A DNA stretch of 47,730 nucleotides from Bryobacteraceae bacterium (GTDB lineage Bacteria; Acidobacteriota; Terriglobia; Bryobacterales; Bryobacteraceae). Under the pieces are notes generated by a model, which worked only from the letters and a program-made list of their open reading frames with translations, had not been told where the DNA came from and ran no database searches. The stretch is from NCBI GenBank assembly GCA_025980665.1, contig JAICXC010000027.1, forward strand, positions 1-47,730, given 5' to 3'. Position numbers and translations under genes: made by a program. Of the stretch, positions 25,891 to 34,804 are shown in pieces. The stretch's first letter is position 1, and each line of letters starts with the position of its first letter.

Positions 25891-27912
25891 ATGAACCGCA
25901 TAAAGTCGTCTGCGGCGCTGGCTTTGGGCGTGGCCGCGTTCGCCATATGGAATCTGACGCCTGCACGCGCGCAACAGGGAACGCCTGCCTCGGGCGAATG
26001 GCGAGTCAACGGAGGCGATACGGGCAGCACCCGGTACTCGCCCCTTGATAAGATCGACGCGGCTAACGTCAAGAATCTGCAAGTGGTCTGGCGCTGGAAA
26101 GCTCAGAACATGGGCCCCACGCCGCAGGCTGCTTGGGAAGTGACTCCGCTGATGGCCGGCGGCAAGCTTTTCTTCACGGCCGGCACTGGACGCACCGTGG
26201 TTGCCGCCGATGCTGCTACCGGCGAAACGCTGTGGACCTATCGCGGTGACGATACGGCCGAGCGCGGAGCGGTGCGCGCCAACAATCGTGGCGTCAGTTA
26301 CTGGAGCGATGGACGCGGCGACGATCGCATCCTGTTCATCACGCCCGGCTACCAACTCGTCGCGCTGAACGCCAAGACCGGCGCGCCGATTGCGAATTTC
26401 GGAAAAGACAGTCATGTCGATCTCTGGCTGGGCCTCGACCGGCCGGTTGTTCAGAACGGCACCATCGGCGCTACTTCGCCTCCTATCATCATTCGCGATG
26501 TCGCAGTGGTCGGCGCCTCTCTCAAAGTCGGCGTCGCGCTGCCCACGCGACTGAACACGCCCGGCTACATCCGCGGCTATGACGTCCGCACCGGCAAATT
26601 GCTCTGGACTTTCCACACGGTCCCCCAACCCGGCGAATTCGGAGCCGAAACCTGGGGCAAAGACGATCGCGGCAAGGATTCCAACACGTTTACCGGTAAC
26701 ACCGGCGCGTGGGGACCTTTGACGGGCGATGAAGAACTGGGCTACGTGTATATTCCTGTCGAGGCTCCCAGCGGCGATACCTACGGCGGCCAGCGTCCCG
26801 GCGCGAATCTGTTCTCCGACAGCGTTGTCTGTCTCGACGCGAAAACCGGAAAACGCGTGTGGCATTACCAGCTGATCCACCACGAGATGTGGGATTATGA
26901 CATTCCCGCCGCGCCGATTCTTCTGGATATCACTGTCAACGGGAAAAAGATCAAGGCTCTGGCGCAGGTGAATAAATCGGCGTTCACGTTTGTGTTCGAC
27001 CGTACTAATGGCCAGCCGGTGTGGCCGATCGAAGAGCGGCCCGCACCCAAAGGCAGCGCGCCGGGCGAATGGTATTCACCCACGCAGCCTTATCCCACCA
27101 AGCCCGCGGCGTTCGATCGCCAGGGAGTCACTGAAGCCGACTTGGCCGATTACACGCCGGAGATCAAGGCTGAGGCTTTGAAGATCGCTTCCAATTACGT
27201 TCTGGGCCCGATCTACACGCCGCCGATCGTGAAGGACACCGGCGGCAAACTGGGGACGATTCAGCTTCCGGGCGCGGGCGGCGGAGCCAACTGGACGGGT
27301 GGCGCGGTCGATCCGGAAACCGGGATGCTGTACATCCCCTCGACCACCAGCCCATACATTTCGTCGCTGGTTCCTGGCGGCGCACGGTCGGAGATGCCTT
27401 ATATCGCCGGAGGCGGTGGCGGAAACACCAACGTTGCTGGCAGCCTTCCGCTGATCAAGGGACCGTATGGCCGCATCACGGCGTTCAATCTCAATACCGG
27501 CGACCAGGTCTGGATGATTCCGAATGGCAAACCCTCGGACGCGATCGTCAACAACCCGGCACTCAAAGCTGCGGGTATCGACGCCAGCAACTGGGGCGGC
27601 GGGCAGCGCTCGCCGATCCTTATCACCAAGACCATGCTGGTCGAAGGCAGCGCCGATCTGCGATTTATCGACAAGAAGACTGGCGCGATCATTTATGAGA
27701 TGCCCCTGGGCGCCGCGGTCGGCCCCACTATGACCTATCTGGTTAATGGACGGCAGTTCCTGGTCGCTGTGGTAAACGGCACCCAGGGCGGCGGCGCGGA
27801 ATTGGTCGGACTGGCCGTGGGGCAACCGGGCGCACCCGGTGGGCGTGGCGGACGCGGTGGACGAGGCGGTGCTGCGGGTGGCCGCGGCGCAACTCCGCCT
27901 CCCGAAAACTAG
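25891..27912 (+). CDS. PQQ-dependent dehydrogenase, glucose-dehydrogenase-like (second copy)
   Basis: A 673-residue quinoprotein propeller, clearly paralogous to the one at 16997: WRVNGGDTGSTRYSPLDKID, GYIRGYDVRTGKLLWTFHT and WYSPTQPYPTKPAAFDRQGV correspond directly to stretches there. The active-site region reads HHEMWDYDIPAAP. The start MNRIKSSAALALGVAAFAIW gives a signal peptide ending ARA; a longer frame to 25819 is not used. It has no haem motif. The C-terminus is an added Gly/Arg tail (GGRGGRGGRGGAAGGRG) absent from its paralogue. It starts an operon with a DinB-like gene (8 bases) and the ADH-like quinoprotein. The ribosome binding site is weak. Confidence 0.93.
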   Translation: MNRIKSSAALALGVAAFAIWNLTPARAQQGTPASGEWRVNGGDTGSTRYSPLDKIDAANVKNLQVVWRWKAQNMGPTPQAAWEVTPLMAGGKLFFTAGTGRTVVAADAATGETLWTYRGDDTAERGAVRANNRGVSYWSDGRGDDRILFITPGYQLVALNAKTGAPIANFGKDSHVDLWLGLDRPVVQNGTIGATSPPIIIRDVAVVGASLKVGVALPTRLNTPGYIRGYDVRTGKLLWTFHTVPQPGEFGAETWGKDDRGKDSNTFTGNTGAWGPLTGDEELGYVYIPVEAPSGDTYGGQRPGANLFSDSVVCLDAKTGKRVWHYQLIHHEMWDYDIPAAPILLDITVNGKKIKALAQVNKSAFTFVFDRTNGQPVWPIEERPAPKGSAPGEWYSPTQPYPTKPAAFDRQGVTEADLADYTPEIKAEALKIASNYVLGPIYTPPIVKDTGGKLGTIQLPGAGGGANWTGGAVDPETGMLYIPSTTSPYISSLVPGGARSEMPYIAGGGGGNTNVAGSLPLIKGPYGRITAFNLNTGDQVWMIPNGKPSDAIVNNPALKAAGIDASNWGGGQRSPILITKTMLVEGSADLRFIDKKTGAIIYEMPLGAAVGPTMTYLVNGRQFLVAVVNGTQGGGAELVGLAVGQPGAPGGRGGRGGRGGAAGGRGATPPPEN

Positions 27913-27920
27913 ACGAAAAC

Positions 27921-28424
27921 ATGGTTCTGACTAAAGAAGAACTCATTGCCTCCCTCCAAAACGAGGTTCGAATCCTCCTCCATTTGGCGAGCAAAGTAGA
28001 TCGCAATCAACTTGACTATCGGCCGACGCCGAAGCAGCGCAGCACCATCGAGCTGCTTCGGTATCTGACCATCATGGGACCCAACCTGATTCCGGCCATC
28101 AAGACCGGTGCTTTCGATGGCGCGGCATTTGGCGCTGCCCAGGCCGCAGCGAACGCCATGAACCTCGATCAGGTCCTCGCCGCGATCGAAAAGCAGAGCG
28201 CCTACTATGCCCAAGAACTGGGCTCGATGTCGGACGCCGATTTCCGCGGCGAGATCGATATGTTCGGCCGGAAAGCCAGCCGCGGTTCGCATATCGTGTT
28301 TCTTGCACTCTGCGGCTTCGCGGCATATCGCACGCAGCTGTTTCTATACTTGAAAGCCTGCGGCCGCGATCATCTAAACACGATGAATCTCTGGGGCGGC
28401 GTGGACGGTTCGATGCAGGGCTGA
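27921..28424 (+). CDS. DinB-like (DUF1993-type) small protein
   Basis: A 167-residue soluble protein without signal peptide: MVLTKEELIASLQNEVRILL, HLASKVDRNQLDYRPTPKQR, then STIELLRYLTIMGPNLIPAI. The helical pattern, the KVDRNQLDYRPTPKQRS motif (cf. DYRPxxxxRS in DinB) and the later FRGEIDMFGRKASRGSHIVF fit the DinB/YfiT four-helix superfamily, which includes metal-dependent thiol transferases. The usual His triad is not clear: His at HIVFLAL is one candidate. It lies 8 bases after a PQQ dehydrogenase and 12 before another, so it is co-transcribed with periplasmic enzymes although it appears cytoplasmic. Confidence 0.65.
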   Translation: MVLTKEELIASLQNEVRILLHLASKVDRNQLDYRPTPKQRSTIELLRYLTIMGPNLIPAIKTGAFDGAAFGAAQAAANAMNLDQVLAAIEKQSAYYAQELGSMSDADFRGEIDMFGRKASRGSHIVFLALCGFAAYRTQLFLYLKACGRDHLNTMNLWGGVDGSMQG

Positions 28425-28436
28425 GGGAACTAAATC

Positions 28437-30221
28437 GTGCATAAAATCTTGCTTGCAACACTGATCGCGCTACCGTTCGTCCATGCTCAGGCGAGCCGTT
28501 CTGTAAACCCCGATGAGTGGACTAGTTACGGCCTCACTCCGGGCGAGACCCGCTACAGCCCGCTGAATCAGATCAACACTTCGAACGTAGCGCGGCTAGG
28601 CCTCAACTGGTCTTTCGATGTCGGCCGCGGTGGTGGCAACCAGGAAGCGACTCCTTTATTCTCGAATGGCACGATCTACAGCATCACCAACTGGAGCATC
28701 GTTTTCGCCGTTGATGCCCGCACCGGCAAGGAAAAATGGCGCTGGGATCCCGAGGTCAATCAAGATAAAACCCGCCCACAAATCTGCTGCGGCGTTGTAA
28801 ATCGCGGCCTTGCGATTTATCAAAATCTGATCATCGCGCCCATCATCGACGGCCGCCTGATCGCTCTCAATGCGGAAACGGGCAAGCCTGTCTGGGAAGC
28901 TCGCGTGTCGTATTCGAATGAGGGCTACACGGTGACCATGGCGCCGCGCATCGCCAAAGGAAAAGTGATCATCGGCGTCGCCGGAGCGGAGTTGCCCATC
29001 CGCGGATTCTTTTCCGCCTTCGACGCTGCCACCGGAAAATTGGCCTGGAAGTTTTACACCGTTCCGGGCGATCCCTCAAAACCCTTCGAGAATCCCGCCC
29101 TCAAGAAGGCTGCGGAAACCTGGTCGGGCGATTATTGGAAGCTCGGGGGCGGCGGATCGGTCTGGGACGGCATGGCTTATGATCCGGACGCCGATCTCCT
29201 CTATGTCGGCACTGGTAACGGCGGCCCGTGGCCAGAAGAGCTGCGCAAGTCCAAGGGCAAAGAGAATCTCTACCTGGCTTCGATTCTCGCCGTGAAGCCC
29301 GATACGGGCGAGCTGAAGTGGTACTTCCAGGTCGTCCCCGGCGATTCCTGGGATTACGACAGCGTCCAGCAATTGCTGTTGGCCGATGTGACGATTCGCG
29401 GCCAGCAACGCAAAGTTCTGATGCAGGCCAATAAAGACGGATTCTACTATGTGCTCGATCGCGTCTCAGGACAGTTCATCTCCGGCCAGCCTTTCGCCAA
29501 AGTTACCTGGGCCAAAGGACTGGACGAGCGCACTGGCCGCCCCTTCATCAATCCCGAAGCCCACTACGGCACCGAGTCCATCCAGATTTCGCCTGGCCCG
29601 GGAGGCGGACACAACTGGTCGCCTATGTCTTTCAATCCCACCACAGGACTGGTTTACGTTCCGGCTTCGATGATGAGCAGCTCCAACTTCGCGATCGATC
29701 CGGCGTTCGAGTATCAAGCGGGCCGAAGCAATATCGGCGTGAAGCGCGGTGCGCCTCCGGCCAACGGCCAGGGCGTTGCGCCGCCACCGCCTCCGACACT
29801 TCCGGCTCCGCCTGCCATCGGCCCCGAAGCCCCTCCCGCGGGACAAACGAACGTCCTGGTCGCGTGGGACCCTGTCGCTCAGAAGGAACGCTGGCGAACC
29901 CAGGGCGGCGGATCGATCGGCGGCGGAACGGTGAGCACCGCGGGCAATCTGGTGATCCAGGTAATTCCCGATGGACGACTGGTCGCTTACAGCGCCGACA
30001 AAGGCGAGAAGCTCTTGGACATCCAGACCGGACTTCGCGGAGGCATGGGGCCCCCGATCACCTATCAGTTGGATGGCAAACAGTACATCGCGCTGATGGG
30101 CGGCCAGGGAATCGTCGTGGCTCGCAGCGCCGAGCCGGGCGCCCCGCCGCCCCCTACAACGGCACAAACGGTGTTTCCTAAGCTAATGACGTTCGTCCTG
30201 GACGGGAAGCCCTTGCCGTAG
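28437..30221 (+). CDS. PQQ alcohol dehydrogenase, predicted lanthanide-type
   Basis: A 594-residue secreted quinoprotein of the methanol/ethanol dehydrogenase group. Signal peptide MHKILLATLIALPFVHAQA; start GTG. The vicinal disulfide pair Cys117-Cys118 is in RPQICCGVVNRGLAIY. Putative PQQ/metal ligands are Glu70, Glu185 (GAELPIRG), Asn261 (GTGNGGPWP) and catalytic Asp306 in PGDSWDYDSVQ. Asp308 follows two residues later; an Asp there distinguishes lanthanide enzymes (XoxF, PedH) from calcium ones (Ala or Ser). There is no C-terminal haem domain; a Pro-rich insert sits at about 450-470 (GVAPPPPPTLPAPPAIGPEA). It probably oxidises alcohols in the periplasm. It is last in the operon with the DinB-like gene and faces the convergent PVA-DH-like gene 9 bases away. 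Confidence 0.9.
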   Translation: MHKILLATLIALPFVHAQASRSVNPDEWTSYGLTPGETRYSPLNQINTSNVARLGLNWSFDVGRGGGNQEATPLFSNGTIYSITNWSIVFAVDARTGKEKWRWDPEVNQDKTRPQICCGVVNRGLAIYQNLIIAPIIDGRLIALNAETGKPVWEARVSYSNEGYTVTMAPRIAKGKVIIGVAGAELPIRGFFSAFDAATGKLAWKFYTVPGDPSKPFENPALKKAAETWSGDYWKLGGGGSVWDGMAYDPDADLLYVGTGNGGPWPEELRKSKGKENLYLASILAVKPDTGELKWYFQVVPGDSWDYDSVQQLLLADVTIRGQQRKVLMQANKDGFYYVLDRVSGQFISGQPFAKVTWAKGLDERTGRPFINPEAHYGTESIQISPGPGGGHNWSPMSFNPTTGLVYVPASMMSSSNFAIDPAFEYQAGRSNIGVKRGAPPANGQGVAPPPPPTLPAPPAIGPEAPPAGQTNVLVAWDPVAQKERWRTQGGGSIGGGTVSTAGNLVIQVIPDGRLVAYSADKGEKLLDIQTGLRGGMGPPITYQLDGKQYIALMGGQGIVVARSAEPGAPPPPTTAQTVFPKLMTFVLDGKPLP

Positions 30222-30230
30222 GATTCTCGT

Positions 30231-31781
30231 TTACTGTGCGGAGAATGCCAGCAATACGTTGCCAGGGATCCCCTGCCGGACCCCGACGTAGCCCGATGGG
30301 ACGAACAAGACGCCGCGTGCGACTACCGGGCCTGCCGCGCCCATGGATCCGCCCTTTGCAGCTACTCCGTTCACGGTGGTGAAGTCCTGGATGGTGTTGT
30401 ACTCCCAGATCACTTTTCCGTCGGCCGCGGAGAGCGCTCGCAGGACTCCGTCCCAGGCGCCCGAAAATACCACGCCCGGGATCGCCGTCAGCGGGCCCTC
30501 TTGTCCTGGATGTTGCTTAAGCGCGGGAGCCAGTTCCGGCAAAGTGAACCATTTGCGCTCGCCGTCTCGAAGCTGGACCGCGGCGATGCCTCCGGGCCCG
30601 AGGCCGAAGTAGGCGTTCTGGTCGTCGGCCGCGCCGCCCCACACGATCTTTCCGCCGAACTCGGATGTGTTGCTCACCAGCGCGGTCTTCCAGATCACCG
30701 CGCCCTTATTGTCGGGATCGTGGGCCCACACATTTCCGCTCTTTTGCCCGGCCACCAGAATCGTCCTTCCGTTTGGCAGCGTTTTCAAAATCGGCGGCGA
30801 CCCGAAATCGTGATCTGGCCCCAGTTCCTTCGGACAATTTTCAGGCGGCGTCGCCCCATTGCATCCAGCCAGCCAAATATCTTTGGGCGTGTCTTGCACC
30901 GACCATAAAATCTTGCCGGTCTTCAGATCCATGGCCAGGATCGCGTCCGTGGTGTCGGGGACCGGATCCGTGTAGGCATCGCCCGTGCCGATGTAAAGCG
31001 CGTGACGCGCCGGATCGATCGTGGGTGAATTCCACACGCCGCCTCCCGCTGGGCCGAATCGCTGCACGCCGTTGGAGTTCTTCCCGGCCGGTTTGGGCTC
31101 TTCGGCGATGGTGTAGGTCTTCCAGACTTGCTTGCCTGTTGCGGCATCCAGGGCGACGACGCTGCCGCGAAACGTGCAGCACGGATAAGTTTTGTTGGGA
31201 CCCGCGCCTTCCTCGCTCGACGATACGGGAACGTACACGCGCCCCTCGAAGACCTTGGGAGCACCGGTGATCTTGGCCGACGCGTGATCCTCCACGTGAA
31301 CTTTCCAGATCTGCCGACCCGTAGCCGCATCCACGGCGTAGGCGTTGGCCTTGCCATCGCCGAAGTAAGCGGCATACCTCGCGCCTATGCGCTCAATGCT
31401 GACTGCGGTGCGCACTCCCGATTCCGCTTGGAACGTCCAATACGCGCAGCCCGTCCCGGCGTCCAGCGAGTAGACGGCGCCCGTATCGACTCCTATATAC
31501 ACGCGTCCGGCGACGACCGACGGCTGGCCGTAGACGGATTTGACTCCGGGAAATCCAAAGGCCCATTTCAGTTTGAGCTTAGGCACGTCGGCGGCTGCGA
31601 TCCCGGCGCCCTTTTGATCCTGAAATCGGGTGTTGGCGATGCCGGCTCCCCATCCATTCCACGATGCGCTCGCCGCGGGGTCGCCGAACGGGATGTTGGC
31701 CGGACATGGATTGGTTTGCGCAGCCAATGAATTGGCGAACCAGAACAGACAAGCGCCAGATACCATTGAGAACCGTTTCAT
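30231..31781 (-). CDS. PVA-dehydrogenase-like quinoprotein propeller
   Basis: A 516-residue exported beta-propeller. The signal is MKRFSMVSGACLFWFANSLA; upstream in-frame residues to 31808 are dropped. It begins NPCPANIPFGDPAASASWNG and WGAGIANTRFQ, then blades with VYSLDAGTGCAYWTFQ, YAVDAATGRQIWKVHVED and VVALDAATGKQVWKTYT. A Cys-Cys pair occurs in TYPCCTFRGS, and GPDHDFGSPPIL may be active-site sequence. This resembles the polyvinyl-alcohol-dehydrogenase-like group of PQQ proteins, different from the two GDH-like enzymes. No CxxCH haem motif is present, so it would need a separate acceptor. The ribosome binding site is weak. Confidence 0.85.
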   Translation of the reverse strand: MKRFSMVSGACLFWFANSLAAQTNPCPANIPFGDPAASASWNGWGAGIANTRFQDQKGAGIAAADVPKLKLKWAFGFPGVKSVYGQPSVVAGRVYIGVDTGAVYSLDAGTGCAYWTFQAESGVRTAVSIERIGARYAAYFGDGKANAYAVDAATGRQIWKVHVEDHASAKITGAPKVFEGRVYVPVSSSEEGAGPNKTYPCCTFRGSVVALDAATGKQVWKTYTIAEEPKPAGKNSNGVQRFGPAGGGVWNSPTIDPARHALYIGTGDAYTDPVPDTTDAILAMDLKTGKILWSVQDTPKDIWLAGCNGATPPENCPKELGPDHDFGSPPILKTLPNGRTILVAGQKSGNVWAHDPDNKGAVIWKTALVSNTSEFGGKIVWGGAADDQNAYFGLGPGGIAAVQLRDGERKWFTLPELAPALKQHPGQEGPLTAIPGVVFSGAWDGVLRALSAADGKVIWEYNTIQDFTTVNGVAAKGGSMGAAGPVVARGVLFVPSGYVGVRQGIPGNVLLAFSAQ

Positions 31782-31840
31782 TCTTTGTAGGATACTTCGT
31801 TCGCGCAAACGTGGACGAGGACTTGTATAACGGCCTGGGA

Positions 31841-31865
31841 ATGGACTAGACTAAGTCTAGTCCAT
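31841..31865. promoter_or_regulatory. Autoregulatory operator of the vapBC-type pair
   Basis: A perfect palindrome with 11-bp arms, ATGGACTAGAC-TAA-GTCTAGTCCAT, ends inside the antitoxin start codon (ATG at 31864). A TATAAC box lies at 31826-31831. No ribosome binding site is seen between them. Toxin-antitoxin operons are usually repressed by the complex binding such a palindrome. Confidence 0.75.
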
Positions 31866-32106
31866 GAAAGTTACTAATATCCACGAAGCCAAGACACACT
31901 TCTCGAAACTTGTGGAGCGTGCCGCGGCGGGCGAGGAGATTGTAATCGGCAAGGCTGGCAAGCCGGTGGCGCGCCTAGTGCCGTATGCAGCTCCCGCACC
32001 TCCCAAACGCAAGCCCGGCAGTTGGAAGGGTAAGATCTGGATCAGTCCAGACTTTGACAAGTTCGATTCCGAAATCGAGAAGCTGTTTAATGGTGATCTG
32101 GAGTGA
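31864..32106 (+). CDS. Phd/YefM-type antitoxin
   Basis: An 80-residue antitoxin. The N-terminus MKVTNIHEAKTHFSKLVERA is the Phd/YefM DNA-binding and dimer fold (the NIHEAKxxFSKLVERA pattern); GEEIVIGKAGKPVARLVPY completes it. The C-terminus, WISPDFDKFDSEIEKLFNG, is the flexible toxin-binding tail. It should repress its own promoter through the palindrome overlapping its start. Its stop overlaps the toxin start by four bases (GTGA). There is no ribosome binding site before the ATG, so translation may start inefficiently or by a leader-independent route. Confidence 0.93.
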   Translation: MKVTNIHEAKTHFSKLVERAAAGEEIVIGKAGKPVARLVPYAAPAPPKRKPGSWKGKIWISPDFDKFDSEIEKLFNGDLE

Positions 32107-32477
32107 GACTCCTGCTGGACACCCACGTTTTGCTGTGGTGGTTGGCAGAGAGCCCCAAACTTCTGAAAACTACTAAAGCGAGGATTGCGGATGCGGAAAT
32201 CGTTTACGTCAGTGCAGCTAGTGTCTGGGAAATGGCGATCAAGACGGCTATTGGGAAGCTAGACGCGCCGGACGACCTCGAAGACCAACTCCCGCGGCAT
32301 CGCTTCGAGCAACTTCCGGTTTCGGTTAGCCATGCTCTGGAAGTGGCCAGACTCCCCCGCCACCATTCGGACCCGTTCGACCGGATGCTGGTTGCTCAGG
32401 CTTCCTTCGAATCGCTCACGCTAGTTACGGCCGATCCGCAGCTCGCCGTGTATGGCGTGCCCATCCTCCGAGCGTAA
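32103..32477 (+). CDS. vapC: VapC-family PIN-domain toxin
   Basis: A 124-residue PIN-domain ribonuclease that cuts RNA until neutralised by the antitoxin. It starts with GTG in a 4-base overlap with the antitoxin stop. The acidic metal-binding residues are visible: Asp6 (MRLLLDTHVLLWWL), Glu43 (ASVWEMAIK), Asp90 and Asp93 (SDPFDRMLVAQA) and Asp111 (VTADPQL). DTHVLLWWL is characteristic of this VapC subgroup. The stop codon directly abuts the stop of the convergent lepA. The pair is intact; its target RNA is unknown. Confidence 0.95.
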   Translation: MRLLLDTHVLLWWLAESPKLLKTTKARIADAEIVYVSAASVWEMAIKTAIGKLDAPDDLEDQLPRHRFEQLPVSVSHALEVARLPRHHSDPFDRMLVAQASFESLTLVTADPQLAVYGVPILRA

Positions 32478-34289
32478 TTACTCCTCAGCTGATCCGCCGA
32501 TCTTCAGTACCGCTAAGAACGCCTCTTGCGGGATATCCACTTTGCCGACGCGTTTCATGCGGCGCTTGCCTTCCTTCTGCTTCTCGAGCAGCTTGCGTTT
32601 GCGCGAGATATCGCCGCCGTAGCACTTGGCCAGCACATTCTTGCGCATCCCCGATATAGTCTCACGCGCGATGATCTTACTGCCGATGGCGGCCTGCAGC
32701 GCCACTTCGAACATCTGCCGTGGAATCAGCTTGCGCAGCCGCTCGATAAGCATCTTCCCGCGCTCATACGCGAAGTCGGTATGCACGATCATCGACAGCG
32801 CGTCCACCGGTTCTCCAGCAACCAGCACGTCCATGCGCACCATCTTAGAGACGCGATAGCCAGCCAAGTGATAATCCAGCGAGGCGTATCCGCGCGAGGC
32901 CGATTTCAGCCGATCGTAGAAGTCCATCACGATTTCGTTCAGCGGCATTTCATAAACCAGCATCACCCGCCCGCTGCCGATGTATTCGAACTTTTTCTGA
33001 GTGCCGCGCTTTTCTTCCAGCAGCTTGAGGATCTCGCCGATATACTCTTCGCGCGTGATCACGGAGGCCTCAATGATGGGCTCCTCGATTTTTTCTATGC
33101 CCGATGGATCCGGGAATTTGGAAGGATTGTCTACCTGCGCCACGGTTCCGTCCGTGAGCGTGATCTTGTAGCGCACGCCCGGGGCGGTGGTTATTAGGTC
33201 GATGTTGAACTCGCGCTCCAGCCGCTCCTGTACAATTTCCAGATGCAGCAGGCCCAGGAATCCGCAGCGGAATCCAAAACCCAGCGCGGCTGAATTCTCA
33301 GGTTCGAAGCTGAAGGCGCTGTCATTCAGCCGGAGTTTTTCGAGCGCGTCGCGCAGCATGCCGTGCTCGTGCGATTCCACCGGATACAAGCCCGCGAACA
33401 CCATCGCCTTCAGCGGCTCGAATCCTGGAAGCGGCTCGGTGGCCGGATTCGCGTTGTCGATGATGGTGTCGCCGATTTGCGCGTCCGAAACAGTCTTGAT
33501 GTTGGCGAATAGAAATCCTACTTCACCGGCGGCCAGTTCATCACACGGAATTGGTTTCGGCGATTGATACCCGACTCCGTCCACCTCGAATACCTTTTCG
33601 CTCGACCACAGCCGGATCTTCTGGCCTTTATGCAGCCGCCCTTCCAACACGCGTGTCAGGATGATCACGCCGCGGTAGGGATCGAACCAGGAATCGAAAA
33701 TCAGCGCGCGTAAGGGCGCGTCAGGTGAGCCTTTAGGCGGCGGGATGAGATGCACTACCGCTTCGAGCACATCCTCGATGCCGACGCCTTGTTTGGCGCT
33801 CACCAGAATGGCGTCCTTGGCATCCAGCCCGATCAACTGCTCGATCTGCTCCCGAATCCGCTCCGGCTCGGCCGACGGCAGATCGATCTTGTTGATCACC
33901 GGAATGATTTCGAGATTGTGGTGCAGCGCCAGGTAGGTATTCGCGAGCGTCTGTGCTTCCACGCCCTGCGACGCATCCACTACCAGGAGCGCGCCCTCGC
34001 AGGCTTGCAGGCTGCGCGACACTTCGTAGGAAAAGTCCACATGGCCCGGCGTGTCGATCAGGTTGAGCTGATATTCGATACCGTCTTTGGCGCGGTAGTT
34101 CAGCCGCACCGCGTGGGCTTTGATGGTGATGCCGCGCTCGCGCTCCAGGTCCATCGTGTCTAGCACCTGCGCCATCATTTCGCGCTGGCTGAGCGCGCCT
34201 GTTACCTCTAGCAGACGGTCGGCCAGCGTAGATTTGCCGTGATCGATATGTGCGATGATGCTGAAATTCCGGATTCTCTGGGGATCCAT
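32478..34289 (-). CDS. lepA: Elongation factor 4 (LepA)
   Basis: A 603-residue ribosome-dependent GTPase that back-translocates or rescues stalled ribosomes. GTP-binding motifs are present: G1 [10 protein letters not shown]2 [13 protein letters not shown]3 DTPGHVDF and G4 NKID. The LepA-specific C-terminal region (about 490-600) follows, with [20 protein letters not shown] and [20 protein letters not shown], plus [20 protein letters not shown]. Length is typical. It is divergent from ribH with a 64-base gap and is not in an operon with lepB, which is absent. Confidence 0.98.
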   Translation of the reverse strand: MDPQRIRNFSIIAHIDHGKSTLADRLLEVTGALSQREMMAQVLDTMDLERERGITIKAHAVRLNYRAKDGIEYQLNLIDTPGHVDFSYEVSRSLQACEGALLVVDASQGVEAQTLANTYLALHHNLEIIPVINKIDLPSAEPERIREQIEQLIGLDAKDAILVSAKQGVGIEDVLEAVVHLIPPPKGSPDAPLRALIFDSWFDPYRGVIILTRVLEGRLHKGQKIRLWSSEKVFEVDGVGYQSPKPIPCDELAAGEVGFLFANIKTVSDAQIGDTIIDNANPATEPLPGFEPLKAMVFAGLYPVESHEHGMLRDALEKLRLNDSAFSFEPENSAALGFGFRCGFLGLLHLEIVQERLEREFNIDLITTAPGVRYKITLTDGTVAQVDNPSKFPDPSGIEKIEEPIIEASVITREEYIGEILKLLEEKRGTQKKFEYIGSGRVMLVYEMPLNEIVMDFYDRLKSASRGYASLDYHLAGYRVSKMVRMDVLVAGEPVDALSMIVHTDFAYERGKMLIERLRKLIPRQMFEVALQAAIGSKIIARETISGMRKNVLAKCYGGDISRKRKLLEKQKEGKRRMKRVGKVDIPQEAFLAVLKIGGSAEE

Positions 34290-34353
34290 GCTTACTTGCT
34301 GTTGTATGAGCGCGGTATGATTGAAGCCGAACCGGTATCCTGATTATCCCACG

Positions 34354-34803
34354 ATGTCCCGTGAATCCCCACATTTTACGGCCGACGCCCGCGGCCTGAA
34401 GTTTGCTGTGGTGGTGGCGCGCTTCAACTCGGGAATCACCGAAAAGCTGCTGGAAGGAGCACAGGAAGCGCTCACCAAGGCCGGAGCCAGCGGCATCGAA
34501 GTATTCCATGTGCCCGGCGCATTTGAACTCCCCCTCGCCGCGCAGAAACTCGCAAAATCTCATGACGCTGTCATCGCTCTCGGCGCCGTGATCCGCGGGG
34601 AGACGCCACATTTCGACTACGTTTGTGACGCCGCCGCTCGCGGCCTCTTACAGGTATCGCTCGCAACCGGAACGCCCGTAGCATTTGGAGTGCTGACCAC
34701 CGACACCTTGGCACAGGCCGATGCTCGCGCCGGAGGCGAGCACGGCAACAAAGGGTATGACGCCGCCATGACCGCGATCGAGATGGCGCGTTTCGGAAAG
34801 TAA
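34354..34803 (+). CDS. ribH: 6,7-dimethyl-8-ribityllumazine synthase
   Basis: A 149-residue enzyme making lumazine, the direct riboflavin precursor, from 5-amino-6-ribitylaminouracil and dihydroxybutanone phosphate. Motifs: [44 protein letters not shown] (catalytic His in PHFDYV) and [20 protein letters not shown]. The ATG at 34354 gives the right N-terminus; the upstream TTG frame is not needed. No strong ribosome binding site is visible. It is followed by nusB with one base between stop and start, and then trmJ, a riboflavin-nusB order common in bacteria. Confidence 0.97.
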   Translation: MSRESPHFTADARGLKFAVVVARFNSGITEKLLEGAQEALTKAGASGIEVFHVPGAFELPLAAQKLAKSHDAVIALGAVIRGETPHFDYVCDAAARGLLQVSLATGTPVAFGVLTTDTLAQADARAGGEHGNKGYDAAMTAIEMARFGK

Positions 34804-34804
34804 A

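Noticed and set aside
25879-26883. 334-residue minus-strand frame
   Set aside because: Antisense to the second GDH-like gene, which has clear quinoprotein motifs; the minus frame has none.
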